Source of the DNA: CAZVIK01 sp964627045 | GTDB taxonomy: Bacteria > Acidobacteriota > Terriglobia > Bryobacterales > Bryobacteraceae | Assembly (NCBI GenBank): GCA_964627045.1 | Contig: CAZVIK010000022.1 | Coordinates: 1 to 32,062, forward strand | Direction of reading: 5' to 3' | Length of the DNA: 32,062 nt | In this document: positions 8,534-16,534 of the stretch, in pieces | How positions within the stretch are numbered: the stretch's first letter is position 1 | How the letters are laid out: the number at the start of each line of letters is the position of its first letter | Position numbers and translations under genes: made by a program | Notes under the pieces: model-generated | What the model was told of the DNA's origin: nothing | Seen by the model: the letters and a program-made list of their open reading frames with translations, nothing else | Databases searched by the model: none

Positions 8534-8598
8534 AACGCTTCCCCGCCCGGCGCTGCATACCGCAGGCAAGCCCAATCCCCGCGCCGTAATTCTTGGGT

Positions 8599-8623
8599 GT
8601 AGGGGCTTGCCGTTGGCAAGCCC
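8599..8623 (+). repeat. REP-like palindrome, copy 1
   Basis: GTAG is followed by the perfect inverted repeat GGGCTTGCC (8603-8611), loop GTT, GGCAAGCCC (8615-8623). A copy that differs by one base (loop GGT when read on the other strand) lies inverted at 19509-19533, and a more diverged copy lies at 19453-19477. Confidence 0.8.
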
Positions 8624-8679
8624 AAGCCCGACGCCGCCCAACTTTGCTCTTCCTTGTGCTGCAGATCGCCGGGTCTGCT

Positions 8680-8701
8680 GCGTGGGCAATCCTGCCCACG
8701 C
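8680..8701. repeat. Perfect hairpin in the rpiB upstream gap
   Basis: Arms GCGTGGGCA (8680-8688) and TGCCCACGC (8693-8701) with loop ATCC. No T-run follows on either strand, so it is not a typical terminator. Confidence 0.7.
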
Positions 8702-8725
8702 CTTCACAGCGTCTTGCCAGTGGGG

Positions 8726-8741
8726 GCGGCATTCATGCCGC
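8726..8741. repeat. Perfect short hairpin
   Basis: Arms GCGGCAT (8726-8732) and ATGCCGC (8735-8741) around a 2-base loop. It follows the 8680-8701 hairpin by 24 bases; together they look like a composite intergenic repeat. Confidence 0.6.
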
Positions 8742-8869
8742 GCAAGGCTTCCGCCCTGCCCGATGCTCCGTTCGAAGCCGGGCCCGCAGTGGCGCGAGCC
8801 ATCATTGCCTGTGGCCTGCGAAAACCGTGGCGCGCACATCAGTCTTCGTGGCGCTTCGTCTAGGAGCTC

Positions 8870-10195
8870 CTAGATCCCGCCCCGGCCTTCTCCACGTGCG
8901 GGCGCACGCCCTCCGCGCCCGCGGCCCTCGGCACCGCCCGGAGGCGGCCCTTCCATTCCGCCACCGCCTCCGCCGATCGAGCCGTCCGGAGAATCCTTGC
9001 CGCTGTTTCTCGTCGAGGGTTTGTAGGGATACTTGGCCGCCACCGTCTCGTTCAATGTCGTCCCCAAACCGGGCCGCGTCGGCAACTCCGCGTACCCATT
9101 CTTGACGATCGGCACCATCCCGTCGTGAAGGTCCAGGTTGTGCTGGGAGTCATACGGCGCCCGCGTTTCCTGGACCCCGAAATTCGGCGTTGTGGCGTCC
9201 ACATGGAGCGTGGCGAACGCTCCCACCGGACCGTGCGGATTGTGGGGAGCCGTCTGGATGCGATAGGTTTCCGCCGCGATGGCGATCTTCTTCATCTCCA
9301 GGATTCCGCCGCAGGAGCACACGTCCGGCTGAACGTAGTCCACCAGGTGCCGGGCGATCAGCGGCGCGAATTGGTACTTACTCGTCATGAGTTCGCTGCA
9401 GGCGATCGGCGTGGATGTGTGCGCGCTTAGCTGCGACCACTCCTCGACATCCTCAATCGGCAACGGCTCCTCGACGATATACAGGTTGCACTCTTCCACG
9501 TTCTTCATGAAAGAGAGTGCCTGCGGCGTCGTGAAGGTTCCCGACATGTGTATCGCGATGTCGTGCGCTGGTCCGGCAGCCTTCCGCAGCGCCTTTACGT
9601 ACTCGACCATCTCGGTGACCGAACCGCCCCTGGCCCCAACGCGGCTGCACGTGTAGCCGTCCGCCTTGGTCTTCTCCCAGGATTCCGGCGTCGTCCCGCC
9701 ACCTCCGCCGTAGCAGCGGATCCGGTCGCGCGCTTGGCCACCCAGCAGCATGTAGATCGGCTGCCCCAACGCCTGCCCCAGGATGTCCCAAAGCGCGATA
9801 TCGATGGCGCTGATGGCCGCGTTTAGGATCGGCCCGCCGCGCCAGCGCGGGATCATGTACATCGCCTGCCAGATCTTCTCGATCTGCGTGGGGTCCCAAC
9901 CCACCAGCAGCCGCTCGTTCTCCAGGATCGCGGCCGCCAGGGTCGATTCCTTGCTCGTGGCGAGCGCCTGCCCTAACCCTACCAAGCCCTGGTTGGTGTA
10001 GACCTTGACGTACACATCCCTGGGGGCCAGGACAAACGTCTTGAAGCCGGTGATCTTGAGGTTCAGCGACTTCGCTTTCTCGGTCGATTGTGCAAATGCG
10101 CCCTCGGGCGACAAGAACCTGGAGATCGCAGCCACCCCAGCGGCCCCGCCTCCTGCACCGGCCAAAAATCCGTTAAGCAGTTCTCTGCGAGTCAT
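8870..10195 (-). CDS. Tat-exported enolase-superfamily (mandelate racemase/muconate lactonizing) protein, paralogue 1
   Basis: A protein of 441 residues. It starts MTRRELLNGFLAGAGGGAAG, a Tat-type signal, with AAGGAAAGG just before the ATG. The MR/MLE N-terminal domain and barrel follow the galactonate-dehydratase layout: RWRGGPILNAAISAIDIALWDI, YIVEEPLPIED, PIACSELMTSKY, CSCGGILEMKKIA, APHNPHGPVG and a closing VQE. The Glu ligands (EEP, SEL) and the general-base His (APH) are present. The strand expected to carry the first metal Asp reads DIAIHMSGTFTT, whereas the neighbour has DIAIHDPRTYGYGTFTT, so an Asp and five residues are lost. The last 34 or so residues are a Gly/Pro/Arg-rich tail beyond the family fold. 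It lies 175 bases after paralogue 2. A sugar-acid dehydratase or epimerase is the best guess, but it may be altered or inactive. Confidence 0.88.
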   Translation of the reverse strand: MTRRELLNGFLAGAGGGAAGVAAISRFLSPEGAFAQSTEKAKSLNLKITGFKTFVLAPRDVYVKVYTNQGLVGLGQALATSKESTLAAAILENERLLVGWDPTQIEKIWQAMYMIPRWRGGPILNAAISAIDIALWDILGQALGQPIYMLLGGQARDRIRCYGGGGGTTPESWEKTKADGYTCSRVGARGGSVTEMVEYVKALRKAAGPAHDIAIHMSGTFTTPQALSFMKNVEECNLYIVEEPLPIEDVEEWSQLSAHTSTPIACSELMTSKYQFAPLIARHLVDYVQPDVCSCGGILEMKKIAIAAETYRIQTAPHNPHGPVGAFATLHVDATTPNFGVQETRAPYDSQHNLDLHDGMVPIVKNGYAELPTRPGLGTTLNETVAAKYPYKPSTRNSGKDSPDGSIGGGGGGMEGPPPGGAEGRGRGGRAPARGEGRGGI

Positions 10196-10370
10196 AGATG
10201 CCTTTCCTTAATCCCTGCTCACCTCGCCTAAACCAGACGCCAACGACAGCCGCCGCAGAATTGAACGGGACTGCGCCGCCAACCGGCCCCGCTGCTGCGT
10301 TCCCCTCAACTTGACCCGGGGGCGTGGCGTCTCCCGCCCTCGGCCTGCCGACCCCACTGCACCGGCGTCG

Positions 10371-11618
10371 CTACCACTTAACTGCTCCATCCGGAGCTTC
10401 CATCCCCGTCGCACGCGTCGTCGGCTTGTAGGGATGCGCGGCGGCCACCTTCTCATTCAGGACCGTTCCCAGCCCAGGCCTGGTTGGCAACTCCGCATAT
10501 CCATTCTTGATGACCGGCACTAACCCGTCATGCATGTCTAGGTTGAATTGAGTGGCGTAGTCGCCGGCGCCGCACTCCTGAACCGAGAAGTTCGGCATCG
10601 TCGCGTCCACATGGAGGGTGGCAAACGCGCCCACCGGGGGGTTGGGATTGTGCGGTGCCATTTGGATTCGATATGCCTCGGCCATCGCGGCGATCTTTTT
10701 CATTTCGGTGATCCCGCCGCAGGAACAGATGTCGGGCTGCAAGTAGTCCAATATCTGCTGGGAGCAGAAGGGCGCAAAGTAGTACTTTGTCGTGCCGCGC
10801 TCGCCCGTCGCAAGCGGCGTGGTTGTGTGAGCGCGGAGATGCGCCCATGCATCGAGGCTCTCGATCGTAATCGGCTCCTCGACGAAGAGCAGATTGCACT
10901 CCTCCACGCCGCGGCAGAACTGCACGGCCTCCGGTGTGGTGAACGTCCCATAACCGTACGTGCGTGGATCGTGGATCGCAATGTCGTGCGTGGGCCCGGC
11001 GGCCTTTCGCATCGCCTTTACGTTCTCGATCATCTCGGTGATTGACTTCCCTCGCGGGCTAACGCGGCTGGCCGTGAACCCAGCGGCCTTCGTCTTCGCC
11101 CACGACTCCGGAGTATCCGCGCCGCCCCCTGCGTAGCACCGAATCCGCCGCCGCGCCTCGCCTCCCAGCAGCTTGTAGATCGGCTGCCCCAGCGCCTGTC
11201 CCAGAATGTCCCACAGTGCGATGTCGATCGCGCTGATCGCCGCATTCAGTATCGGGCCGCCCCGCCAACGGGGAATCTGGTACATGGCCTGCCAGATCCA
11301 TTCGATCTGCGTCGGGTCTTTGCCCACCAGGAGGCGCTCATTCTCCATAATCGCTGAGGCGAGAGTGGCCTCCTTGCTTGTCACCAGCCCTTGCCCCAGA
11401 CCCACGAGTCCCTGGTTGGTGAAGACCTTCACGTACACCTGCCCCGGCGCGACAAGGAACGTTTTGAAACCGGTGATCTTCAGGTTAAGCGCCTTCGCCT
11501 TGTCGCTCGACTGGGCCAGGACGCCCCCGGGTGCCGCCAGCGCTGCGGCCGCGGCCGCCGTCGCTGGCCCTGCCGCCGCCGTGCCACACAGGCTGCCAAG
11601 CGACTCTCGACGTGTCAT
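10371..11618 (-). CDS. Tat-exported enolase-superfamily protein, paralogue 2
   Basis: A protein of 415 residues. The ATG at 11618 has AAGGAG 7 bases upstream and gives MTRRESLGSLCGTAAAG, a Tat-type signal; an upstream in-frame start would add 13 residues before it. It is very close to paralogue 1 over the N-terminal 120 residues, so the pair is a tandem duplication. It keeps the fuller strand DIAIHDPRTYGYGTFTT with an Asp directly after His, as in the HDxH region of D-mannonate dehydratases, plus VEEPITIES, TGERGTTKYYF, APHNPNPPVG and VQE. These fit a Mg-dependent sugar-acid dehydratase of the enolase superfamily. It lies 175 bases after the receptor gene stop, with a repeat element in between. 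The substrate is unknown; galactonate- or mannonate-like acids are candidates. Confidence 0.9.
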   Translation of the reverse strand: MTRRESLGSLCGTAAAGPATAAAAAALAAPGGVLAQSSDKAKALNLKITGFKTFLVAPGQVYVKVFTNQGLVGLGQGLVTSKEATLASAIMENERLLVGKDPTQIEWIWQAMYQIPRWRGGPILNAAISAIDIALWDILGQALGQPIYKLLGGEARRRIRCYAGGGADTPESWAKTKAAGFTASRVSPRGKSITEMIENVKAMRKAAGPTHDIAIHDPRTYGYGTFTTPEAVQFCRGVEECNLLFVEEPITIESLDAWAHLRAHTTTPLATGERGTTKYYFAPFCSQQILDYLQPDICSCGGITEMKKIAAMAEAYRIQMAPHNPNPPVGAFATLHVDATMPNFSVQECGAGDYATQFNLDMHDGLVPVIKNGYAELPTRPGLGTVLNEKVAAAHPYKPTTRATGMEAPDGAVKW

Positions 11619-11670
11619 CGACAGGCTCCTTCTGAGTACGCGTTCGTGGCGGCGCACGATCCTGCGCCAC

Positions 11671-11755
11671 TGACACCTTCAGGGTGCCAGCACTGGCGGC
11701 CGCAGGGTCGTAGAACCCCGCAGCCGGCATCAACGGCTAGCACCCCGAGGTGACA
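11671..11755. repeat. REPIN-like element between receptor and dehydratase genes
   Basis: TGACACCTTCAGGGTGC begins at 11671. A near copy is inverted at 11737-11755, whose complement reads TGTCACCTCGGGGTGC. Between them lies a smaller hairpin, GGGT-CGTAGA-ACCC, at about 11706-11719. The arms match at roughly 16 of 19 positions. The element fills most of the gap upstream of paralogue 2. Confidence 0.55.
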
Positions 11756-11793
11756 CGTTGCTCTTGTCGGCAATACCCTCTTCGTCCCTTCCT

Positions 11794-14700
11794 TTACCAG
11801 TACAGCTTCAGCCCCATCTGCATGCGGCGCGGCTCATTCCTCTGCGAAGTGATGACGCCGAAGTCCTGACCGTTCAGGTTGGCCGCCGGAGAGCTGAATT
11901 CCACTCGGTTCAGCACATTGAACGCCTCGAAACGATAGTCCAACGACCAGCGTTCGGTGAACTTGAATTTCTTAGCGATGTTGATGTTCTCGTTGAAGAA
12001 CGGGAAGGTGCGGACCTTCGGATTGGTGCGCGTGGAATTGCCGAAGTTCGTCGGTTGAGTCGGAAACGCCTTGCTGTCAAGGTATTTGTCCTTGGCCGGG
12101 TCAAAACTCTCGCCCGCAATCGCGGGCCGCCAGTTCGTGTAGCTTGTGATCACCGGCCGGGTCGCGTAGTTGCTGATCGGGAGCGGGTTGTTGCGTGTTA
12201 CCGACATCGGCGTGCCGCTGGCGTAGTTGGCGATCACACCCAGACGCCAACCGCCCAGAATCAGGTCGCCGATTGTGCTCGAACCGAGCATTCGCTTGCC
12301 CTTCCCAATGGGCAGTTCGTACACCGTGTTGAACTTCACCACGTGCGTCTGATCGAAGCCGGCGATGCTCTTCTCCAGCCGCCGGTTGAAATGGTCCTGC
12401 GATACCGTCGTTCCGGTGCTGTCGGCGTCCGACAATAACTTGGACAGAACGTAGTTGACGTCGAACGTTAGCCCGTTGCTGTACCGGCGCGTCATCTTCA
12501 GAGTCATCGCATGGTAGCTGGAATGCCCGCTGTGGTCCCCGTTTCCGCGTGTGGCGGTCGTGATGGCTGAGTACTGCGGGAACGGCCGGAGCGCCTGCTG
12601 CACGGTCCGAACCGTCTGAACCTTGGAATTCGTGAAGTTCGCATACGGAGCGACGATTCCCGCCGCTTGCGCTGTAGACGATGTGATCTGAGAAAGGAAT
12701 AGACTTCGCGCTCCAGCCGCGCCGTACTTGGCGACATAGGAATTCCAGACGGCCGGGTTGATCTGGTTGAAGTTCAGGAGCCCGGCCATTAGGTGCGTTC
12801 CAATCAAAGCGCTGTATCCCGCCTCCACAACTGTGTTGCCCGTGAGTTGCCGCTGGACCGTCAGATTCCATGACAGGTTTTCGGGCGAGCGTGTCGCGTC
12901 GCGGCCGTTGTAGTATTGGGCCGCCGTATTGTTGGCAATCGTGGGATCCAGCGTTGCGTTTGGATCCAGCGCGAACGGCAGACTATATGCCGGAAGTCCG
13001 GTGTCCCAGTTGAACGCCGGAGTGATCCCGAGGTCACCCGAGGTCCAACTATACTGCATGTGGAATCCCTGATAGTGACCCGCATCGCGCACTACCGTGT
13101 TGCGGTTGAACGACCGGCCAAACGCGGCACGCACCGTGGTCTTGTCGTTCAACGAGTAGGCCAACCCGAACCTCGGGCCCCAGCCCCCGTACCAGCTCGG
13201 TGAAAGAGTGCGGCTGTTCTCTCGACCGGGACCGAAGCCTGCAAAGACCAACGCTCCCGGGAAACCGTTGACCGCCGCATTCGCCTTGGTCGGTGAGAAG
13301 TCAGACATCCAGTCTTTTTCAACATGCGGGGCGATCGACGGATCGAAACGAAGGCCGATGTTCAGCGTCAAGCGCCGCGAGACGCGCCAGTCATCCTGGG
13401 CGTAGAGCCCATAGTAAGGGTAAACCTCTTTGTTGTCCCGATAGTCTTCCGTCCCTCCGCTGTAGGCATCCCCCAGGAGGAAAGATGCGAATCCGGCACC
13501 GCTCTTGAACGTGTTGTCGGCCGGGACGCTGGTGCCCAGGTAGCTGAATGTGGCGGTCCCGGCGATGCTCTGCGCGCCAATCCCGATCGATGGCGGGTAG
13601 CTGTAGGTGAACCCGAACTTAAACGTGTGGTTGTTGCGGATGTAGGAGAAGTCGTCTTTTACCGACCAGCTCGGCTGGCTGTGCCCGGCTACCACGCTCC
13701 CGCCCCAGCCCGTCTGTTCGGTGAAGCTGATCTGCGGGAAGGCCTGGTTGCAGTCGATCGCGCCCTTGAAGCAGAGCTTGCTTTTCCAGTCGTTGGTGCG
13801 GGTGGGCGTCTCGCGCACCTTGTAAAAGTCGTTCGCGCCGAGCTGGAAGTGGTTCAACATGCTGGGCGAGAGCACCCAGTCGTAGGTGACGCGCCAGTCG
13901 TGGTTGTCGAACTTGTTGGGCGTGCCCGAGTAGAGCGGTACCGGCAGACCGGGGAATCCGTCCGGACCGGCCGCTTCCCGGAACCTTGAGATGTTTACAA
14001 AGAACCCCGCCCTGTGCGATGGATTGAAGACCTGGTCGATCTTGATGCTCCCTTTGTCCTGGGGCGAAACGATCGAACCGCTGGTCAAAATGTAGTTGTT
14101 GTTGATGTAGGCATAGGTCCCAGGCGTTGCGCCGCGGTTCGGCTTGGGCATCGCGGCCTTGACGTACGGCAGGACCTTGCTTGTGAACGGACTGAAGCGA
14201 GCCGCCGGAATCTGGTTGTTGCTGAACGGGTCTCGAATCGATCCACTCCCCGAGGGGTTGGGGCGCGTCGTGGCCGGATCGTAGATGACCATTCGCTGGT
14301 TGGCGTTGTTCACCCAATTGGAGAAGTTGCCGTCCAGCATCTCGGGCGTGGGGATGGTCATGAGCGTGTCGTTGCTACCCACCCGGTTGCGGAAGCCCTC
14401 GTAGTTCAAGTAGAAGAAGGTCTTGTTCCGCCCGTCGTAGATCTTGGGAAGCACGATGGGACCGCCTCCGGCCGCCCCAAAGTTGTTCTGGCGGTAGACC
14501 GACTTAACCTTCTCGAAGAAGTCCCTCGCGTCCAACGCGTCGTTTCGGAGGTAGTTGTATGCCGTACCGTGCAGTTCATTGGTGCCGGAGCGCGAGGTGA
14601 ATGACACCGCTCCGCCGGCCGCCGCCCCGAATTCGGCCTTGTAAACGCTGGTCTCTACGGTAACTTCGGTCACGGCCTCGACCGAGGGCGCTGCGTAGGC

Positions 14701-15318
14701 CATCTCTTCGGTCTCCAAAGGCCGGTTCGTGCCGATCCCGAGACCGTCGAGGCTTACGTTCCAGGTTCCCGTTTGCCCGCCGCCGATCGAGGTCGCATTG
14801 CTCGATGCCGTGGATACCCCGGCCGCGATCTGAACCAGATCGAATGGATTCCGCATCCTTCCGCCGACGACCAATGGCAACTCGTCCACGAACTTGTTTT
14901 CGACGGTGGTGGCCACGCGCGCCGTATCCGTGTCGACGCTGAGCACGGTTCCCGCAACCTCGACCGTTTGGGTGACCGCGCCGATCTCCATCACCGGGTC
15001 CACACGAACGGTTGAGCCGGCGGTCACCGTTAAGTCGCTACGCGAGAATCGTTTGAATCCTGGGGCTTCCGCCGTCACGCGATAGACTCCCGGGTAGACC
15101 GTAAGACTGAAGTTGCCGGTTGCGGTCGCCGTCGTCGTAGCCACGACATTCGTCGCCACGTTGACAGCCTCGACCCTAACCGCCGGGATGCTCAGACCCG
15201 AGGGGTCTAGCACTTGGCCGGTGATGGTTGCGGTTTGGCCATACATGGCACTCCCTGCCGCCACGGCCACCACAACGAGGAATTTCAACCACGTCTGGAC
15301 TCTCTGTATGTTGCTCAT
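11794..15318 (-). CDS. TonB-dependent receptor, Oar-like, with carboxypeptidase-regulatory-like domain
   Basis: A protein of 1174 residues. It has a signal peptide at about 1-27, then a carboxypeptidase-regulatory-like Ig fold (ITGQVLDPSGLSIPAVRVEAVN to GVYRVTAEAPGFKRF), then a plug domain with VDELPLVVGGRMRNPFDLV and VEVAGTVLSVDTD, then a long beta barrel rich in aromatic strands (LNIGLRFDPS, WSLDYRFEAFNVLNRVEFSS) ending in LKLYW. Such receptors take up large ligands, often oligosaccharides, across the outer membrane using TonB energy, and are numerous in acidobacteria. GGGAGTGAGTC precedes the ATG. The gene has a strong promoter with a long leader of about 320 bases. It heads the run of two enolase-superfamily genes and rpiB, so its ligand is probably a sugar-acid-containing glycan; that is an inference. 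Confidence 0.93.
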   Translation of the reverse strand: MSNIQRVQTWLKFLVVVAVAAGSAMYGQTATITGQVLDPSGLSIPAVRVEAVNVATNVVATTTATATGNFSLTVYPGVYRVTAEAPGFKRFSRSDLTVTAGSTVRVDPVMEIGAVTQTVEVAGTVLSVDTDTARVATTVENKFVDELPLVVGGRMRNPFDLVQIAAGVSTASSNATSIGGGQTGTWNVSLDGLGIGTNRPLETEEMAYAAPSVEAVTEVTVETSVYKAEFGAAAGGAVSFTSRSGTNELHGTAYNYLRNDALDARDFFEKVKSVYRQNNFGAAGGGPIVLPKIYDGRNKTFFYLNYEGFRNRVGSNDTLMTIPTPEMLDGNFSNWVNNANQRMVIYDPATTRPNPSGSGSIRDPFSNNQIPAARFSPFTSKVLPYVKAAMPKPNRGATPGTYAYINNNYILTSGSIVSPQDKGSIKIDQVFNPSHRAGFFVNISRFREAAGPDGFPGLPVPLYSGTPNKFDNHDWRVTYDWVLSPSMLNHFQLGANDFYKVRETPTRTNDWKSKLCFKGAIDCNQAFPQISFTEQTGWGGSVVAGHSQPSWSVKDDFSYIRNNHTFKFGFTYSYPPSIGIGAQSIAGTATFSYLGTSVPADNTFKSGAGFASFLLGDAYSGGTEDYRDNKEVYPYYGLYAQDDWRVSRRLTLNIGLRFDPSIAPHVEKDWMSDFSPTKANAAVNGFPGALVFAGFGPGRENSRTLSPSWYGGWGPRFGLAYSLNDKTTVRAAFGRSFNRNTVVRDAGHYQGFHMQYSWTSGDLGITPAFNWDTGLPAYSLPFALDPNATLDPTIANNTAAQYYNGRDATRSPENLSWNLTVQRQLTGNTVVEAGYSALIGTHLMAGLLNFNQINPAVWNSYVAKYGAAGARSLFLSQITSSTAQAAGIVAPYANFTNSKVQTVRTVQQALRPFPQYSAITTATRGNGDHSGHSSYHAMTLKMTRRYSNGLTFDVNYVLSKLLSDADSTGTTVSQDHFNRRLEKSIAGFDQTHVVKFNTVYELPIGKGKRMLGSSTIGDLILGGWRLGVIANYASGTPMSVTRNNPLPISNYATRPVITSYTNWRPAIAGESFDPAKDKYLDSKAFPTQPTNFGNSTRTNPKVRTFPFFNENINIAKKFKFTERWSLDYRFEAFNVLNRVEFSSPAANLNGQDFGVITSQRNEPRRMQMGLKLYW

Positions 15319-15709
15319 GACTCACTCCCGTGAGGGTGCTGCGTCGATCCGGCCAAGCGCCGCCGTGCCATCGGGACTCCAAACAGAAATGGAAACTTCC
15401 CCCGGTCCGGGCATCCCGAGCAAGGAGAGAAGGGCCGTTCGGAGGGACGACACCCGCGCGCGCTCCCAAAGAGCACTGTGGATCCCCAGCAACTTCAGTG
15501 CTCCCGAGATCCGCCACTCGTCTGCAAAGAGAAACGTGTTTTTTGCCCGCTCTCACAGCGACAATTGCCCCTGGTACCGAGATGGCCTGGCGACGCTTTT
15601 ACCCGCGTTCCCCGAGGGGTCGCAAGCGCCTATCGTCAGTCATCATACAACACAAGTTGTCATACGTCAAGAGGAAAACTCGTGTGGGTTGGGGCTTGAT
15701 CGGGTGCGT
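15319..15709. other. Long leader and promoter region of the receptor gene
   Basis: A 391-base gap between the GntR gene stop and the receptor start. The promoter lies at its far end (15642-15670), leaving an unusually long untranslated leader of roughly 310 bases. No convincing small gene or known riboswitch was recognised in the leader. Confidence 0.55.
15642..15670 (-). promoter_or_regulatory. Sigma-70-type promoter with internal inverted repeat, for the receptor gene
   Basis: On the minus strand TTGACG (15670-15665) and TATGAT (15647-15642) are 17 bases apart. The spacer contains the inverted repeat ACAAC-n4-GTTGT (15648-15660 region), a likely repressor site. TGTTGTATGAT covers the -10 (15652-15642), and GTCATACGTC at 15659-15668 recurs at the start of the GntR gene. 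Confidence 0.65.
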
Positions 15710-16465
15710 CTAGGCCCGGGGTTCCAACGCCTCGGCGGCCTCGTAGACGCGGCGGAGCCTGTCGCGGCTCGCCGCGAGATGAACGCGCATCATGGTCTGC
15801 GCGGCCTCGGCGTCACGTGCGGATATGGCGCGATAGATCGCTTCGTGCTGGCTTTGAACCGTCCTGAGGTATTCGGGGATGCCGCTGGCGGCCAGATGGA
15901 CGCGCGTCCTGGGAATGGTCGTGGTGCCAAGCCGGCTCATGACTTCTTCGAAATAGCGGTTCCCGGTCGCCTTGGCTATTTGCAGGTGGAATTCGAAGTC
16001 CGGTTTCACGGCGTCTCCGCCGGCCGCGCGCGCTTCTTCGTACGCAGCCAGGGCACGCCTCATCTCGGTCAGGTGATCTTCCGTGCGGCGGGCGGCCGCC
16101 AGGCCGGCCGCCTCGGACTCCAAGCTGATTCGCAGCTCCAACACCTCGAGGACGTCCCGGATCGTCAGCGGCGCCGTCGCGTCCACGTTGAAGCTGAACG
16201 AATTCGACGGGGCTAGAATAAAAGTCCCGATCCCGTGCCGGGTCTCGGCGAGACCCGCGGCCTGGAGCCTGGAAATCGCTTCGCGCACGACGGTCCGGCT
16301 GACACCCTCTCTAGCGACGATCTCCGACTCGGGCGGCAGCCGGTCGCCCGGACGGAGTTCGCCCCTGCGAATGCTCTCGGTGAAGCGCTCAACCAGAATC
16401 TGTGTAAGGCTGCGGGATCTCTTGACGCGGAGCGTCCGGACCGCCGACGCATCTTCAGAGGTCAT
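15710..16465 (-). CDS. GntR-family transcriptional regulator, FadR/FCD subfamily
   Basis: A protein of 251 residues. The N-terminal winged helix is complete: LVERFTESIRRGELRPGDRL, then PPESEIVAREGVSRTVVREA, then ISRLQAAGLAETRHGIGTFI. The C-terminal FCD domain is all-helical, with the metal-site pattern DFEFHLQIAKATGN and a later RVHLAAS. FCD regulators commonly bind sugar acids or other carboxylates and repress uptake and breakdown genes, so this protein is the likely controller of the surrounding region. Its own upstream region has a TGTTGTAGAAT element with a TAGAAT -10 (16494-16484) and GTCATACGTC over the start codon, which suggests autoregulation. The stop is 40 bases from the receptor promoter. 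The effector is unknown; glucarate or a related acid is plausible from the adjacent gudD. Confidence 0.92.
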   Translation of the reverse strand: MTSEDASAVRTLRVKRSRSLTQILVERFTESIRRGELRPGDRLPPESEIVAREGVSRTVVREAISRLQAAGLAETRHGIGTFILAPSNSFSFNVDATAPLTIRDVLEVLELRISLESEAAGLAAARRTEDHLTEMRRALAAYEEARAAGGDAVKPDFEFHLQIAKATGNRYFEEVMSRLGTTTIPRTRVHLAASGIPEYLRTVQSQHEAIYRAISARDAEAAQTMMRVHLAASRDRLRRVYEAAEALEPRA

Positions 16466-16494
16466 ACGTCGTCTCTCACAGCCATTCTACAACA
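16461..16494 (-). promoter_or_regulatory. Candidate operator/-10 region of the GntR gene
   Basis: On the minus strand TGTTGTAGAAT (16494-16484) resembles the TGTTGTATGAT of two other promoters here. GACGTATGAC (16470-16461) overlaps the ATG and matches the receptor promoter exactly over 10 bases. No good -35 was found, so this is a weaker call. Confidence 0.4.
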
Positions 16495-16534
16495 TGCCGG
16501 ATTCGGCCGGCCCGCATTTCTGTCCAGCCCGGGT

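Larger units (their letters stand above)
8534..8869. other. Gene gap with several hairpin repeats
   Basis: A 336-base gap between the first enolase-superfamily gene and rpiB, both on the minus strand. It has no convincing reading frame. It holds at least three strong inverted repeats, at 8603-8623, 8680-8701 and 8726-8741, plus a partial copy of the first (GGCAAGCCCAATCCCC) near 8567-8582. Confidence 0.7.

Noticed and set aside
9149..9155. A GTCATAC operator core
   Set aside because: It lies inside a coding region and is expected a few times by chance in 32 kb; kept only as a caution for the regulon idea.
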